A stretch of 64,000 nucleotides of DNA from Castanea sativa (lineage: Eukaryota > Streptophyta > Magnoliopsida > Fagales > Fagaceae): positions 33,577,001 to 33,641,000 of the forward strand of contig NC_134013.1 in assembly GCF_040712315.1 (NCBI RefSeq). The letters run 5' to 3'. The position numbers and the translations under genes were made by a program. Of the stretch, positions 1 to 11,330 are shown one piece after another. Under the pieces are notes generated by a model. It did no database searches. It was not told where the DNA came from and saw only the letters and a program-made list of their open reading frames with translations. Positions within the stretch are counted from its first letter, which is position 1, and every line of letters starts with the position of its first letter.

Positions 1-1262
1 TGCATTTGTGATTTGGACTTTGCGACAGAGTTTGCACTAATTAGCGACTGCATTTGTAATTTCAGCACTAATTAGCGACTGCATTTGTGACTTTGCGACT
101 GCATTTGTGATTTGTGATTTGGACTTAAGTTGCTGCATAACTGATGTTGGTGCTGCTACTGGAGGCTTAATTAGCTGCATAATTGCTAGAACAAGTGTGT
201 GTCTTTTTAGAACAAGTGTTGATGCCAGGTTGGTCATTCTTAGAACAAGTGTGTGTCATTTTTCTTTTTCTTTTTTTTTCCCTTTCATTCATGCCCTAGG
301 TTTAATCCCATAATCAAAGAAGTGTATAAATGAAATTTTGAGTTATTTGCATTGCGTCTGTGTGCTAATTAAGAGATACTTTAGTTTACAAGAATTTTTC
401 CTCGATATTATTTATATACACATTGATTTTCTAGTTTATAATGTTTACATACTAGGTTTAATTCTTTAGTGCATGTATGAATTTAGTTAGTTTGAATGTA
501 ACTGACTGATATTAGCTGATTAGTGGCAATGCTAAAAATAATTTCCAAGTATTTGAATGTATGAATTTAGTTAGTTTGAATGTAACTGATTGAATATTGC
601 TTTTTAATTTAATGAGCTTTGTTTTGTGATATATCCTAAATATTGCATATATTCTCTTCAAACTGTTGGCCTGGTTGACACAAAATGTGGTCTTGGCTGC
701 CTTTTTTCTTGCATTCATTAGTCTAGAACTTATCTATCAATTAACCGTAGAAGAGATCATTTCTGTACACAGATAGTTTACCACATGTTCATTCTTGCGC
801 TCAAAGATGTGAATTTCAAAAATGTAGTTGAATAGCATTTTTATTTCATGTCATGTCATAAGTGAAAGATCTTATAAATTGCCACCTTGGTTCTTTTAAT
901 TTATAGGAACTGGTACTGTTTTTTGTTCTGAAGACTTACCAGTGGGTTCTTAATATAACAAATAATAATAAATAAATAAACAAGGCTATAGCTGCGTTTT
1001 TAAAATGAGGCCATAGTAATGGGCTGAAGCCGCGTTTTTAAAACATGGCCACAATTGTGGGATAAAGCTGCGTTTTTAAAAACGCGGCTTAAGCTCGCAA
1101 CTATAGCCACGGCTATAAAAACGTGGCCATAGACCCCTCTAGGTTATAGTTACGCATTTTAGGCCATGGGTAAAAACGCGGCCTAAAAAAACGGTGCTAT
1201 AGACCAAATCGTCCTATAGCCACGTTTTAAAAACGCGGCTATAGAACCTTTTTTTTGTAGTG
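1..1262. mobile_element. CACTA (En/Spm) transposon end, left part outside window
   Basis: Read on the minus strand, the segment ending at 1262 begins CACTACAAAAAAAA, the terminal signature of plant CACTA elements. Behind it, about 970-1250, lie many short direct and inverted copies of a motif like CTATAGCCGCGTTTTTAAAA, the expected subterminal transposase-binding repeats. The bases at 1263-1265 (agc) would be one copy of the 3-bp TSD. The opposite terminus is not in the window, so size and coding capacity are unknown. Bases 1-125 repeat a unit like ttagcgactgcatttgtgat about four times, and 185-262 repeat tagaacaagtgtgtgtc. No transposase reading frame is seen in 1-960. Confidence 0.75.
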
Positions 1263-1593
1263 AGCATACTTATTTTTTTTATTCTAGATTTCTTGTGTTA
1301 TCATTTTTTTTTTTTTATAATAAATTTTGTTCCAATTGAGCAACATTGTTATATTCCAGTTCATCAAAAAAATGTTATATTCCAAATTATTTCTCCTTTT
1401 TTTTAGAAATAAATTATTTCTCCTTTGATACTAAGTACTCCAAATCAATGTTTAATGAAGTAATTTTTTATATAAAAAATCATATAAATTCCTTTTAGAG
1501 AACTAATTAGTGCACCAAATATAGATAATTAATAAATATAAATAAATGTATTTATCCCATTAATAAGTGGCAATAAGTTAAGGAAAATTATTC

Positions 1594-1770
1594 TGTACTC
1601 TAGGAGTAATTTTTAGGTAATCTCGGAGTACGAATAATTGTGCTCCCTCCTCTCACATTCATAATGGGGTCTGCTCATTAAATTCATGGTGTGGTCCATT
1701 ATGAATGTGAGAAAAGAGAGTACCATTTTGCTATAGCTTACCTAAGAATTTTGCGTACTCCAAGAGTGTA
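1594..1770. mobile_element. fold-back MITE
   Basis: The two halves are inverted copies of each other over about 75 bp. The innermost 17 bp are perfect (tctcacattcataatgg at 1651-1667 against its reverse complement at 1696-1712), leaving a loop of about 28 bp. There is no coding capacity. The superfamily cannot be assigned because the TSD is unclear. Confidence 0.6.
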
Positions 1771-2232
1771 TGTGCACTCTTTTCGCATATGAATGGTAGT
1801 TCATACTATGGGTTTAATTAGCGAAACCCACCATCATTTATGAGGAGAGAGTACTATGCTACTTTACTTTAAAGTACTAAATTACTAATTAGTTACCCAT
1901 TAATTAATATTGACATAAATGCAAAGTTTGTTAAATGAAGAGTATTTCATTTTATTTTCCCATGAGTGTGAAATATGGCACAAATTTAAGAAATTATTAA
2001 ATAATACTACCTTCACAATAGTTTCACAACAAATTTTTTGTGGCAAGTTGTTATTGGTGAGTAAAAAAATGAAATCAATGGTAGGCCCAAATTAGAACCA
2101 ATATCACCTTACTATTATAGGACTTATTGTAAAATTATTATTAAAATGTTATGGACGTAGCATTACTCAAATATTAAAGATACTATCAAATTTATTAATA
2201 AGAATTACATGACTACAACGTAACTAGACACT

Positions 2233-2422
2233 AGTATCACATTAACCGTGGGTTTCAGTTAGCTCAACTGGCAAAGTCTCTAATAGTTGAATAAAAGATT
2301 TGGGATTCAATTCTTACCTACATAAAAAAACCTATTGATGTTTTGGTCTAATAATAAAGAGTTATTATCAAAGAGTGGATGCTATAAGTTAAAATTCTCT
2401 TAAAAAAAAGTATCACATTAAC
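2233..2422 (+). mobile_element. tRNA-derived SINE, full length, with 14-bp TSD
   Basis: The body (2247-2408) opens with a tRNA-like head: an A-box-like segment (tagctcaactgg) and a degenerate B box (gggattcaattc). It ends in ctcttaaaaaaaa. It is flanked by a perfect 14-bp direct repeat, agtatcacattaac, at 2233-2246 and 2409-2422, the hallmark of LINE-mediated insertion. Related copies lie at 51621-51750, 62610-62771 (minus) and 63302-63370. The RNA polymerase III promoter is degenerate and transcription is not expected. Confidence 0.85.
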
Positions 2423-3077
2423 AATTAATAAAGAAATTTCTTAGAAAAGGTGACACATTTATATTATAAAATTTGTAGTGCTCTTGATGTCACTATATAA
2501 AATAATGATGATTAAGACGTGAATAGATAAATAATACTAACAATAATAATAATATCTACATTGACAGAGAAATTTTATAATCTCTTTTTTAAGTTTTAAC
2601 TGAGGCATCAAATAATTGATGCTATGCTGGTAGTGAATCATACATATAGGTCACTCTAGTCAAACAGTTTAGCTATCCTACTAAAGTTTATTAAGAAAAT
2701 GCTATGGTGTTTCTCTAAAAAAAAATGCTAAAGTTTTATAAATTTTATAATAAATGGTTTACAAATTGATTTAAAAATAAATATAATTGGTGTTATTTTG
2801 ACAACTACAAAATAATAAATAACATGAAAAAAATTCTATAAAAAAATATATGAACGACTGCGATTAGTGACATATCAATTCATAAGTTTATTTAGTAAAA
2901 TTTATGGCTTTCCTTGGCATCACTTAGTTTATCTCCTTTGTGTGTGTTTATTTCTCAAAAAGATATTATAAATTTTTTTACATGAGTCTTACAAAATTGA
3001 TTCATGTGTCATCAATCACAAAATACTAATTAAGACATTTATTTTTTATTATGTGGTGAAGTGGTACCAATTGCATT

Positions 3078-3149
3078 TAGATCTGGGGCTTTCTCATTGT
3101 ATTGGTCCAACAATGAGAAAACCAATACAATGAGAAAACCCCAGATCTA
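3078..3149. repeat. near-perfect 29-bp inverted repeat (hairpin)
   Basis: The arms at 3078-3106 and 3121-3149 are reverse complements with one mismatch, separated by a 14-base loop. The arms contain ctttctcattgtattgg and its complement. Part of the arm sequence (caatgagaaa) recurs in the loop. It could be a small fold-back element or could form an RNA hairpin. Nothing shows transcription. Confidence 0.7.
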
Positions 3150-3509
3150 ATTTATTAACTAAATAAAATAAATAAATAAATGAAAGCAAGAGTAAAAGGT
3201 ATAGTTCACAGATGCCAAAAATCAAATTGCTAAAAAATGCCAGAAACAAAAAACGTTAGACAGATCATAGTTCACAGATGGACTTGGACGGTTGGACTCA
3301 AAGTGAGAGAGTGAATCTTTAAAACGACAAGGTGAGAGGTGGAGAGTGGAGACATGGAGTTACCAGCGGAGTGGCTGGAGGCAACGAGGCACATGTCAGA
3401 CAACGACTCAAGGAGAGCCAGCACCCAGCAACATAGTTTTGAAACCTGGACCGGACCGTACGGTCCGACCAGGAAAACCTCGAACCGCTCACTTTTGCGG
3501 TTCTTTTAG

Positions 3510-4294
3510 CAATAGACCCTCCAAGCATAATCTACCCGATGCACCTAAGCCCTCCAAACTTCTTACTCTAACAGGGTTACGCCGAACCTTGTCTTCTCTA
3601 GCTTTCTGAATCCCGCAATAAGCCCATATTGCATCCGCCATCCTTGGCATCTTCTAATGCTTCCCAAGCTCTAAAAACACTCAACACTCTAAATGGATGT
3701 GGGTAGTGTTTGGGTATAAATCTCCTCTTTATAGGTATAACAATGAGATAGGGAATGAAAAGAGACTATAAAGATTTCTCTCTAAGAATGAGTAGCTCTC
3801 TAATAGGGTAGGTGTGTTGTAGAAACCTCTTTTAAGGTTTTTCTCTCAATATCCTCCTTTTTCAGCACATTACATTTTGTGGGTATAAGGGTATTTATAG
3901 TAGGGTACATGAAGAATGTGAAAAGTCAGTTTTCATCCAAACAGGATATTCTGGTGACTTGTCCTCGCTATTGGAACGAGTCGCGATTTTGAGTCTCGAG
4001 ATATATTCCAGGCTAGACTGTACTTTTTGTCTTGTAGTGCATCAGCAGTCGTGACCCTTCAGCTCCCTGCATGCTTCACACATGTGTCACTTTGGCGACT
4101 TGCCAGTCGCGAGTCAGTCCCGAGATCCAATCGCGAGACTCCTCTTGAATGCACACAACTTGAGTTTCTTCACACTCTCTCACACACAACCCTTACATTA
4201 TTCCCACCTAAATACAAGGTTTCTACATGCTGAATTACAAACAAATTTGACACGGAATAAAACCAACACGTGGTTGATTAAATTCAACCTTACA
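3510..4294 (-). repeat. 3' LTR (element orientation), truncated
   Basis: It matches 8360-9150 almost continuously, for example ctacccgatgcacctaagcc and gttacgccgaaccttgtctt, but lacks the counterpart of 8041-8360. It ends at 4294 directly beside the polypurine tract. The missing third explains why no TSD can be found for the whole element. Confidence 0.75.
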
Positions 4295-7149
4295 ATCTCC
4301 CTCTTTAGCTATTCCGTGACAAAACACCCTAAAACAGACTCTAGACTTAAACGTGAGTTTGTGAATAATGGCAAAACTCACTCACACCTAAATCTAGAAG
4401 TTGTGATGCACTTGGAACATATATACCTGTAACCTGAAACACGTGCACAAAACACATTAAATCTTCAAGGTAAAACAAGTAATAAAAGGACAAGTATAAT
4501 GTTACAAGTAAATTATGATCAAGTAAACATGATGTGAAACATATGAGCAACTTGATCATACACCAAAACAGTCATAAATAAATGACTTCAATGATCACAT
4601 AGCAAAGCAAATGATTATCTGAACATGCATTCAATGAAGCAAAATAGCATAAGGATGTATGCATGTCCAACACTCAAACATGAGCAATGAGAACAAAAAA
4701 GCATAGATACTAAACATAACTCAAAGTACCAAAAAGCGAACAAAAAAATAAACATAAAGGAATAACAAACAAAACAGAGTTTTCTTATTAACACAATGTC
4801 TTCTCCCCCTTTGTATATGCATCTATCTTGTGAAATATCTCTCCCCCTACAAATGTGAACAAGAAATAGAATTTCTCCCCCTAAGAATGTGCACAAGAGC
4901 TATATAGAAATGACAAAACTCTTTAATATGCTACTCTAGAGTATACTCTCCTCCTTTTTGACACGAATAGACAAAGGGTCAAGGAGAAAAGAAGGCAAAA
5001 GATAAAGGTATGAACAAAGATAATGATGCATGAGGGTGTAAGATGAATGGGAAATGAAGCTCAAACAAAAGATAAAACAAAATGCTACAAAGCATAAGGT
5101 AAACATGACATGCTAGGATGAAGAAATAAGGTATAGACCAATGCATGACAAGGGTAGCAAAGGTGTGTGCAAAAGGTAGCTATGTACAATGCATCACCAA
5201 GGCATAGAAAATGCACATGTGGGGGCAAGGTGTGTTAATTACACAATCAATGAACCAAACATGTTCCTAATAAGGAAACATGAGAAACCCCAAAGTTTGG
5301 TACTCATCGGAGTCCAAACAAGTGAGAAAATGCAGAAGAGACATTTTATCAAACACCTAGCGTGCACACTATGAACAACAATGTAAAACAATGCATGAAC
5401 ATCATGAAATCCACCCTTAATACATGTTCATTTTTCTACTAGGGGCCAACATCCAAAGAAAATCATCAAAAGAAACCAATCCCATACAAAAATTTGACAA
5501 AAATTAAGTTTTACCAACCCCTATAATAAGAATCCCAACTAAGAGCACAAAACTCTCCAAAATATAAGCTAAGGATCCAAATCAAAGAAAAGAGTTTTAA
5601 ATTACCTTAGAGATGTTAATGGAATGAAAAACCATTTAACTTGATTGGGTTTTGATGTAAAAATATTGAAATAGGGGTTTTAGAGAGGATGAGAGAGGTT
5701 TAAAACAAGTTTCCCACGAAAAGCTCTTTAAAAAACTGTTTTTGAGCGTTTCGCAACTAGCGAGTTGCGAGATGAGTTGTGAGTGAGTCGCGAACCATTC
5801 TGTGTAAACTAGCGACTGGATTTCGTGACTGGGCGAGTCACCAAAACGAGTAGCCAAAAATTCTGACACCTGTTTTTCAACACAAAACTTGCTTAAAACA
5901 ATGAAAAACAAAGTAAGTATTAAACATGAACACAAAGAGTGATAAAAATCACTTCCAAATACATATAAAATGATAAAGAATCTTTTTGGTTTGATCCATA
6001 TATAGATGAGCACACACACATCACATTTAAACAAGTACAATCGAACAAATGAATAAGACATTCATTGAACATTAGGCATGTGTGTTGTATGTGTGTATCA
6101 AATGTGGAATAGTCCTTAGTCTAGAGTGAAGCTTCAATAATCAATTCAATCAAGTCATACACAACTAGTACTAAGTCAAGTGGTCTATCTCAATTATAGA
6201 AATGAACATATATGACCTCCCACAAGAAAATGATTACATATCTTTGAAGCTTTTCATTTGGCTTCTTTACAATTTATAACATTTGATCATTTTTTATATT
6301 TGCATCTTTTTTTGAGATCAATGCTTGAAGTTTTTGATATTTCAATTTGATGAACAAGCCTTTGGCTTTTTGGGCATCATATATTTTCATTACAAGTTAC
6401 TTTCTCTTTTTCCTAGTCGAATACTAGTATGTGCGACGGCTTTTATAGCTCATTATCTCTTTTTGAGATTTGACATTGGTTAAGCTATATTAAGCAAAAA
6501 CATAAAAGATTCGGAAGAGATATAGGCACAAGTTTACGCATGTATCAAAACTAACAAGACTATTGACTAATCATTCATGACAAGCTTGAAGATCGATTTA
6601 CAACAATCACACATAGATGTCAAGATTTTTCCCACAAAAATAGATGTGCATACATAATAAGCTAAGCTTATAAATGTACTAAGCCATTTGTACAAATGTA
6701 CTAAGCCAAACGCACAAGTGATATCTGCTCAAATATATACGATTAAACTTTTTGAATTTTTCACTTTTTATGTGGTTTTGGATTTTTCACTCACACAAAA
6801 CTAAAACATAAAACTGAGATCAAAACAAAAACAATGCATATAAAGAAATGCAAGATGCATAAAATGCATGAAGGGTCCTATAAAGATCGAAAAAATTAGA
6901 TTAAGGATCAAAAGAGCAAAAGTTCAATCATAAGAATCCTTTCTCATCCAAACGGAACAATTGTTTGGAATGAGTGTCTCATGAGAAAAGAGATGAGGGT
7001 TAGAAGAATGAGAACCTGAGATGCACATAGACAATGAGTTAAGAGCATTAAACACTTTCTTTAAAAACATGTTATTTTCACTCAATTCTGGTTTATCCTT
7101 TTTATCACAACTTTCAACAAGCTCAAGTTTCTCTTTTCTTTTAATTCTT
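4295..7149. other. non-coding interior of the LTR element
   Basis: This 2.85-kb stretch between the polypurine tract and the gag relic has stops in all frames and no pol motif. At about 5745-5860 it carries a run of gagtcgcgaa / gcgactgg / cgagttgcgag phrases like those in the LTRs (3975-4140, 8815-9000), suggesting the interior was partly built from LTR-like sequence. Minus-strand open stretches such as 5636-6061 have no family resemblance. Confidence 0.5.
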
Positions 7150-7891
7150 TTTAGAGCATGAAACTTAAAGCATGAAACTTAGAGCAATGAGGTCTTAGAT
7201 GACCAAAAGCACCACAATGGTGACAAACAATGTGTTTAGGTCTACTAGGCTTTTTGGGAAGGGATCTAGCAACTTGGTTTTGTTATTTCTTCAACTTATG
7301 ACATTGAAGTCTTATATGACCAATCACATCACAATGGTGACAAGTTGGAACAAACTTAAATCCATCCAAAACCTTAGGTTGAGACCTAAACGGAGGCTTT
7401 GACTTAATAGCCTTTCTCTTCACCTTTTGATTTCTTTTGTGTGGAGGAATGTACACCGATTTGTTCTCTGAGGTAGAACACAAAATAGGCACAAAATCAG
7501 GTACCACAACATGATTGCAACAAATATTTTCATCCTTTTTAGCAATAGGTTCAGCAATCAAACACTTGGCATGCATCTTAAGAGATTCATTTTCACATTT
7601 TAGTTCATCAACAAGTTTGTTAGACAAAACAAGTTTAGCATCCAAGTCCATATTCAAACATTCAAACTCCTTTAGTTTTTCAAGAGAATGTTCAGCAAAT
7701 TTCTTATACTTTTCAACCAATTTATTATATTCATTGAGCTTAGTAATCAAATCATCATTTTCACAAATGAACTTGCTGAAATTCTCATGAAACTTCTTAG
7801 CCATTTTCTTCAAGAGTTTGACATTTGGAATATCAACAACACCCAAAGAATCAAGTAACATGTCATTACAATCATGAGGGTTAACACTCAT
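7150..7891 (-). pseudogene. retrotransposon gag-like protein with two CCHC zinc knuckles, broken
   Basis: From an ATG at 7891 a 202-codon frame runs to a TAA at 7283-7285. The first half (KLLKKMAKKFHENFSKF, LNEYNKLVEKYKKFAEHSLE) is a lysine- and glutamate-rich predicted coiled coil, as in Copia-type gag proteins. A basic linker (IPPHKRNQKVKRKAIKSKP) precedes a C-terminal zinc knuckle, CHHCDVIGHIRLQC. The same frame continues past the stop into a second knuckle, CHHCGAFGHLRPHC (about 7184-7225), then meets another stop near 7150. One nonsense codon thus separates two nucleic-acid-binding fingers. In an intact element gag would package the RNA into virus-like particles. No protease or polymerase frame follows. 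Confidence 0.75.
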
Positions 7892-8040
7892 AGAGGCATT
7901 TTTTCACAAACACATGGCATGTTACAATCATTAACAACCAAAAAAGCATACAAATCATTATCTATGGCAACAAGCACAAGGGGTCAAGGATCACATTCAA
8001 GCATTTAAACCATAACAAGTGCACCCGCTCTGATATCAAT

Positions 8041-9150
8041 TGAAAGTTCAAATAGCGTATAAAACACCAATGAGCGTTTAGACTCCCAATTTCAAAATTA
8101 CCAACACAAGCTTATACACAAACAATATATGTGCGGAATGATGAATATAAGCTAAACCCAAATTGGTAAAACACTCTAAACCATAGTTAATCACAAACAC
8201 AGCAGCAATTAAAAGGTAAAGAGTAAGGGAAGAGAGATGCAAAACAAGAATAACACGGCGATGTGTTATCAAAGAGGAAACCGAAGAACTTGGCGAAAAA
8301 CCTCTCCGCCGCCCTCCAAGCGGTAAATGATCCACTAGAAAATCAGTTGAGATACATAAATAGTAATAGATCCTCTAAGCCTAATCTACCCGATGCACCT
8401 AAGCCCTCCAAGCTTCTTGCTCCAACAGGGTTACGCCGAACCTTGTCTTCTCTAGCTTACCAGATCCCACAATAAGCTCATATTGCATCTGCCATCCTTG
8501 GCATCTTCCAATGTTTCCCAAGGTTCAAAAACACTCAACACTCTAAATGGGCGTGGGTAGTGTTTGGGTATAAATCTCCTCTAAATGGGTGTAACAATGG
8601 GAGAGGGAATGAGAAGAGACTACAAAGATTTCTCTCTAAGAATGAGTAGCTCTCTCTAATAGGGTGGGTGTATTGTAGAAACCTCTCTTAGGGTTTTTCT
8701 CTCAATATGCTCCTTTTTCAGCATATTACATTTCGTGGGTATAAGGGTATTTATAGTAGGATACGTGAGGAATGTAAAAAGTCAGTTTTCATCCAAACAG
8801 GGTATTCTGGCAACTTGGCCTTGCGACTGGAATGAGTCACGATTTTGAGTCGTAAGATAACTTCCAGGCCAAACTGTACTTTTTGTCTTGTAGTGATCTA
8901 GCTGTCGTAACCCTTCAGCTCCCTGCATACTTCACACATGTGCCACTTTGGTGACTTGCCAGTCTCGAGTCAATCATGAGATTCAGTTGCAAGACTCCTC
9001 TTGAATGCACACAACTTGAGTTTTTTCACACTCTCTCACACACAACTCTTACATTATTCCCACCTAAATACAAGGTTTCTATATGTTGAATTACAAGTAA
9101 ATTTGGCACGGAATAAAGCCAACACATGGTTGATTAAATTCAACCTTATA
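8041..9150 (-). repeat. 5' LTR (element orientation) of the Copia-type element
   Basis: On the plus strand it begins TGAAAGTTCA at 8041, immediately beside the primer-binding site, and ends ...caaccttata at 9150, where the other copy ends ...ttaca (4294). A TATA-like ctataaata on the minus strand (8749-8757) is the likely LTR promoter. The outermost base pair at 9150 appears to have decayed from the canonical TG..CA. Confidence 0.8.
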
Positions 9151-10179
9151 GAAGTTTTCTTTTGTTTTCTTCTCTTACTATTTTCTTGGCTGATTTTATT
9201 AAAATTTAGAAATTGTGTTTGGATTCATCTTGCTAGGTTCATTTTGCATGATCATTGGTTTATATGCTATAATTTGGGCTAAAGCTATAGACCTGGAACT
9301 GGAAGAGATCAAACTAGATATAGTCGTAGTGAACAAGAGTATTAAATGTATAAATCTATGAATAGCTCAACAAAATGAACTGGTTCCATGGTATTAAAAC
9401 ACAATTATGAGCATGTATAAACAATTCTATCATGACTAATTTTGCTTTCTCCTAGCCCTTTTGTGTTATTTATTGATTGACTAAGATTTACTACACGTTT
9501 AGATTCCTCTGTTTTTTAGGTTTATTAAATTGTGGAGAAAAAATTCTATAAAATAGTTGATTTTCATATATGAGTTTAGTGAATATCAAAATATAAACTG
9601 TTATAGCTTGGTTTAATAAACAAAGTTTGTATAAATTTCTCATTAACTTGTCAAAAAATGAAAAATAATGTTAGCAACCATATGAAATAATCAAGATTCA
9701 TTTTCATGTTCTAATCAAAATTATACATTCTCCGTTTTTTTTTTTTTTTTATTGTGTTTGGTTTTGATGCATATTTCGCTATATTATAACATGTTACAAA
9801 AATCTTGCCATAGATAATAATTGAAGGCAAATTGGAACATGTTTCCTTGGAAGTATGTATATATATATATATATATCAAGATATAGACTTCTTTACCTAC
9901 AAAATATATACCGCTCCATATTACAATGTAATCACATTATTTTGATATGAATTTGTGACTATTACTTATAAGTCTCAAGTCCAACTCAAGTCACCCCATC
10001 TACCCTTTTTTATTTCATTAAAAAAAAAAAGTCTCAAGTACTATTCTCATTTGTTACTTCACCACACAAAAAAAAAAAAAAAATTGTGATGTCAAATTTT
10101 TCCGCGCATCGCGCGGGTTTGCAATTAGTTTGTAATAAAATTTAAGTCTTTTGTAGCATTTTCCATTTGACGTTTATCA
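9151..10179. other. intergenic, no gene seen
   Basis: AT-rich sequence with a T run at 9739-9760, a TA microsatellite at 9857-9877 and A runs near 10020 and 10067. No reading frame with a recognisable motif is present on either strand. Confidence 0.5.
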
Positions 10180-10600
10180 TTGCAGCCTAGGCTTGTGGTT
10201 GTGGTAAGAGTAGGACTATTACAGATTACAGCTTCTATCCAAAAAATAATATTGCAGCTAGATCAAAGGTAGCCTGCCGTATATTGTGGCTAGATTAACG
10301 AAAAGACACAAGGAAAATAATGAGGAGGGAGAAAACGCTGGCATTGCTGCTCACATCTTTTCTGGTTACACTAAGCCATCAATCTTTGTAATCCCTTCTA
10401 GCACTTGTACCATTTTTTTTTCTCCATTCTTGGCCTATTTGATGGTTGCTCCTGGATGCATCAAAAGCTTACTTGAATTGCTCTCACTACTTGCTTCATA
10501 TCCACCTCTTGCTTAGCCAACCTAGAGTCAACAATTGACATGACATTACCCTTCTCAAATTCTTCATAAGTCCACACAGAAAGCATTTTCCAATTAGTTT
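10180..10600 (-). pseudogene. truncated duplicate of the 3' end of the lectin receptor kinase gene
   Basis: The segment aligns with 11975-12450, covering the last part of the kinase domain and the 3' flank of the intact gene. On the minus strand it preserves WKMLSVW-like, EFEKGNV and CIQEQP phrases. A TGA at 10461-10463 replaces the conserved Trp before CIQEQ, and an expanded A run (T8-9 on plus, about 10411-10423) shifts the frame in the MEKVVQ segment. The rest of the gene is missing: homology stops near 10600. This is a dead fragment of a local tandem duplication, read in the same orientation as the intact gene 1.6 kb away. Confidence 0.85.
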
Positions 10601-10900
10601 AGGTACTAAAGAGAAATCCATTTAAAAGAAGAAAAGTAATTACACAACATTATACAAAACAAGACCAACAAAAAAAACAACATATTAAAAAAATGTACAA
10701 GGGATGATGTGTTAAATGGACAAAAGACCAAGCCTGCAATGTCAACTTTCTTTGCTCCACAGCAATAGTTGGAACTTGGAACCAATCGAAACCATACAAC
10801 AGAGGGAATAGCTTCACACAACTTGTTGACATCACTATAAGCTGCGTTCATTCACCAGTTACTCTTTATCCTGTTCGGGTGAATGAGTGACATTTACCTA
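10601..10900. other. short unassigned stretch between two pseudogene relics
   Basis: The minus strand holds an 81-codon frame (10606-10851) beginning MNAAYSDVNKLCEA with a hydrophobic C-terminal end. I do not recognise it. It lies between the kinase fragment and the GTPase relic and may be another exon fragment. At 10890-10905 an acctatcaaaaaa stretch resembles the tails of the LINEs in this window. Confidence 0.3.
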
Positions 10901-10929
10901 TCAAAAAATACATTTCAGTAGATTCAGGC

Positions 10930-11318
10930 CAAATCATTTCATTGCAAAATTCAATATCCAAAATCCCCATCTCTTCCAAAGTAATGAGAAACTTTTACTA
11001 TGGGAAACAACTATACCTAATTGGACACTAGAGAGGAATTTATCCAAAATCCCTATCTCTTCCAAAGTAATTTGAATGATCTTGTTCACAATATAGATGC
11101 AAGGCATATATTTTCTAATGCCTTCACTGACATCTATAAGGTAATCAGTAGTTGCATCATACCTAAGAGTAATATCAGCATTGTGAATTATTTATACACC
11201 ACATATTTGCCTACACAGTTTCAAGGTCCAGGTGTGTGTTGGCAACTATTGAGGTCAAATTAATCCCACCCTTATGCTTCTTCTTGAAAGTCATATTAGG
11301 TGGTTCCTTGTTTAACCT
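10930..11318 (-). pseudogene. exon relic of a DRG-type (developmentally regulated) GTP-binding protein
   Basis: The minus strand from about 11318 encodes [19 protein letters not shown], then [16 protein letters not shown], a TAG at 11211-11213 where the family has lysine, and after a frame slip [19 protein letters not shown] and [12 protein letters not shown]. These are characteristic of the DRG1 branch of Obg-like translational GTPases, around the region leading to the NKxD-like guanine-specificity motif; here the Asp of NK(I)D appears to be Ile. The segment coding for ITLEE.GILD occurs twice as a direct duplication (10957-10985 and 11042-11070). An AG before the first codon resembles an intact splice acceptor, so this may be an unprocessed fragment. 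It cannot make a working GTPase. Confidence 0.75.
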
Positions 11319-11330
11319 GTATTAAGATCA

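Larger units (their letters stand above)
1771..3505. other. intergenic, AT-rich, apart from the listed SINE and hairpin
   Basis: No reading frame with a recognisable protein motif is seen on either strand. The stretch is AT-rich with short A and T runs. At 3430-3505 lies a GC-richer piece (ctggaccggaccgtacggtccgacc) resembling the small repeat at 19799-19971. It abuts the broken edge of the LTR at about 3510, so the LTR element was probably truncated or invaded here. Confidence 0.5.
3510..9150 (-). mobile_element. gag-only Copia-type LTR retrotransposon, degenerate
   Basis: Two direct copies of an LTR flank a 3.7-kb interior: the complete one at 8041-9150 and a truncated one at about 3510-4294. 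Next to the complete LTR, 8021-8040 reads on the minus strand as a primer-binding site (gatatcagagcgggtg, initiator tRNA-Met type). Next to the other LTR, 4295-4306 reads as the polypurine tract aaagagggagat. Orientation is therefore minus. The interior encodes a broken gag with zinc knuckles near the 5' LTR and then about 2.8 kb without integrase, reverse transcriptase or RNase H motifs. This suggests a non-autonomous, gag-only element mobilised in trans. The LTRs differ at many positions, so the insertion is old. Confidence 0.8.

Noticed and set aside
5636..6061. 141-codon minus frame in the LTR element
   Set aside because: No resemblance to gag or pol domains; composition follows the AT-rich interior and LTR-like words.
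9857..9877. TA repeat as possible viral-relic border
   Set aside because: No virus-like coding sequence on either side; a plain microsatellite.
10286..10516. 76-codon plus frame MARLTKRHKENNEE
   Set aside because: It runs antisense through the duplicated kinase 3' flank and kinase end; no motif of its own.
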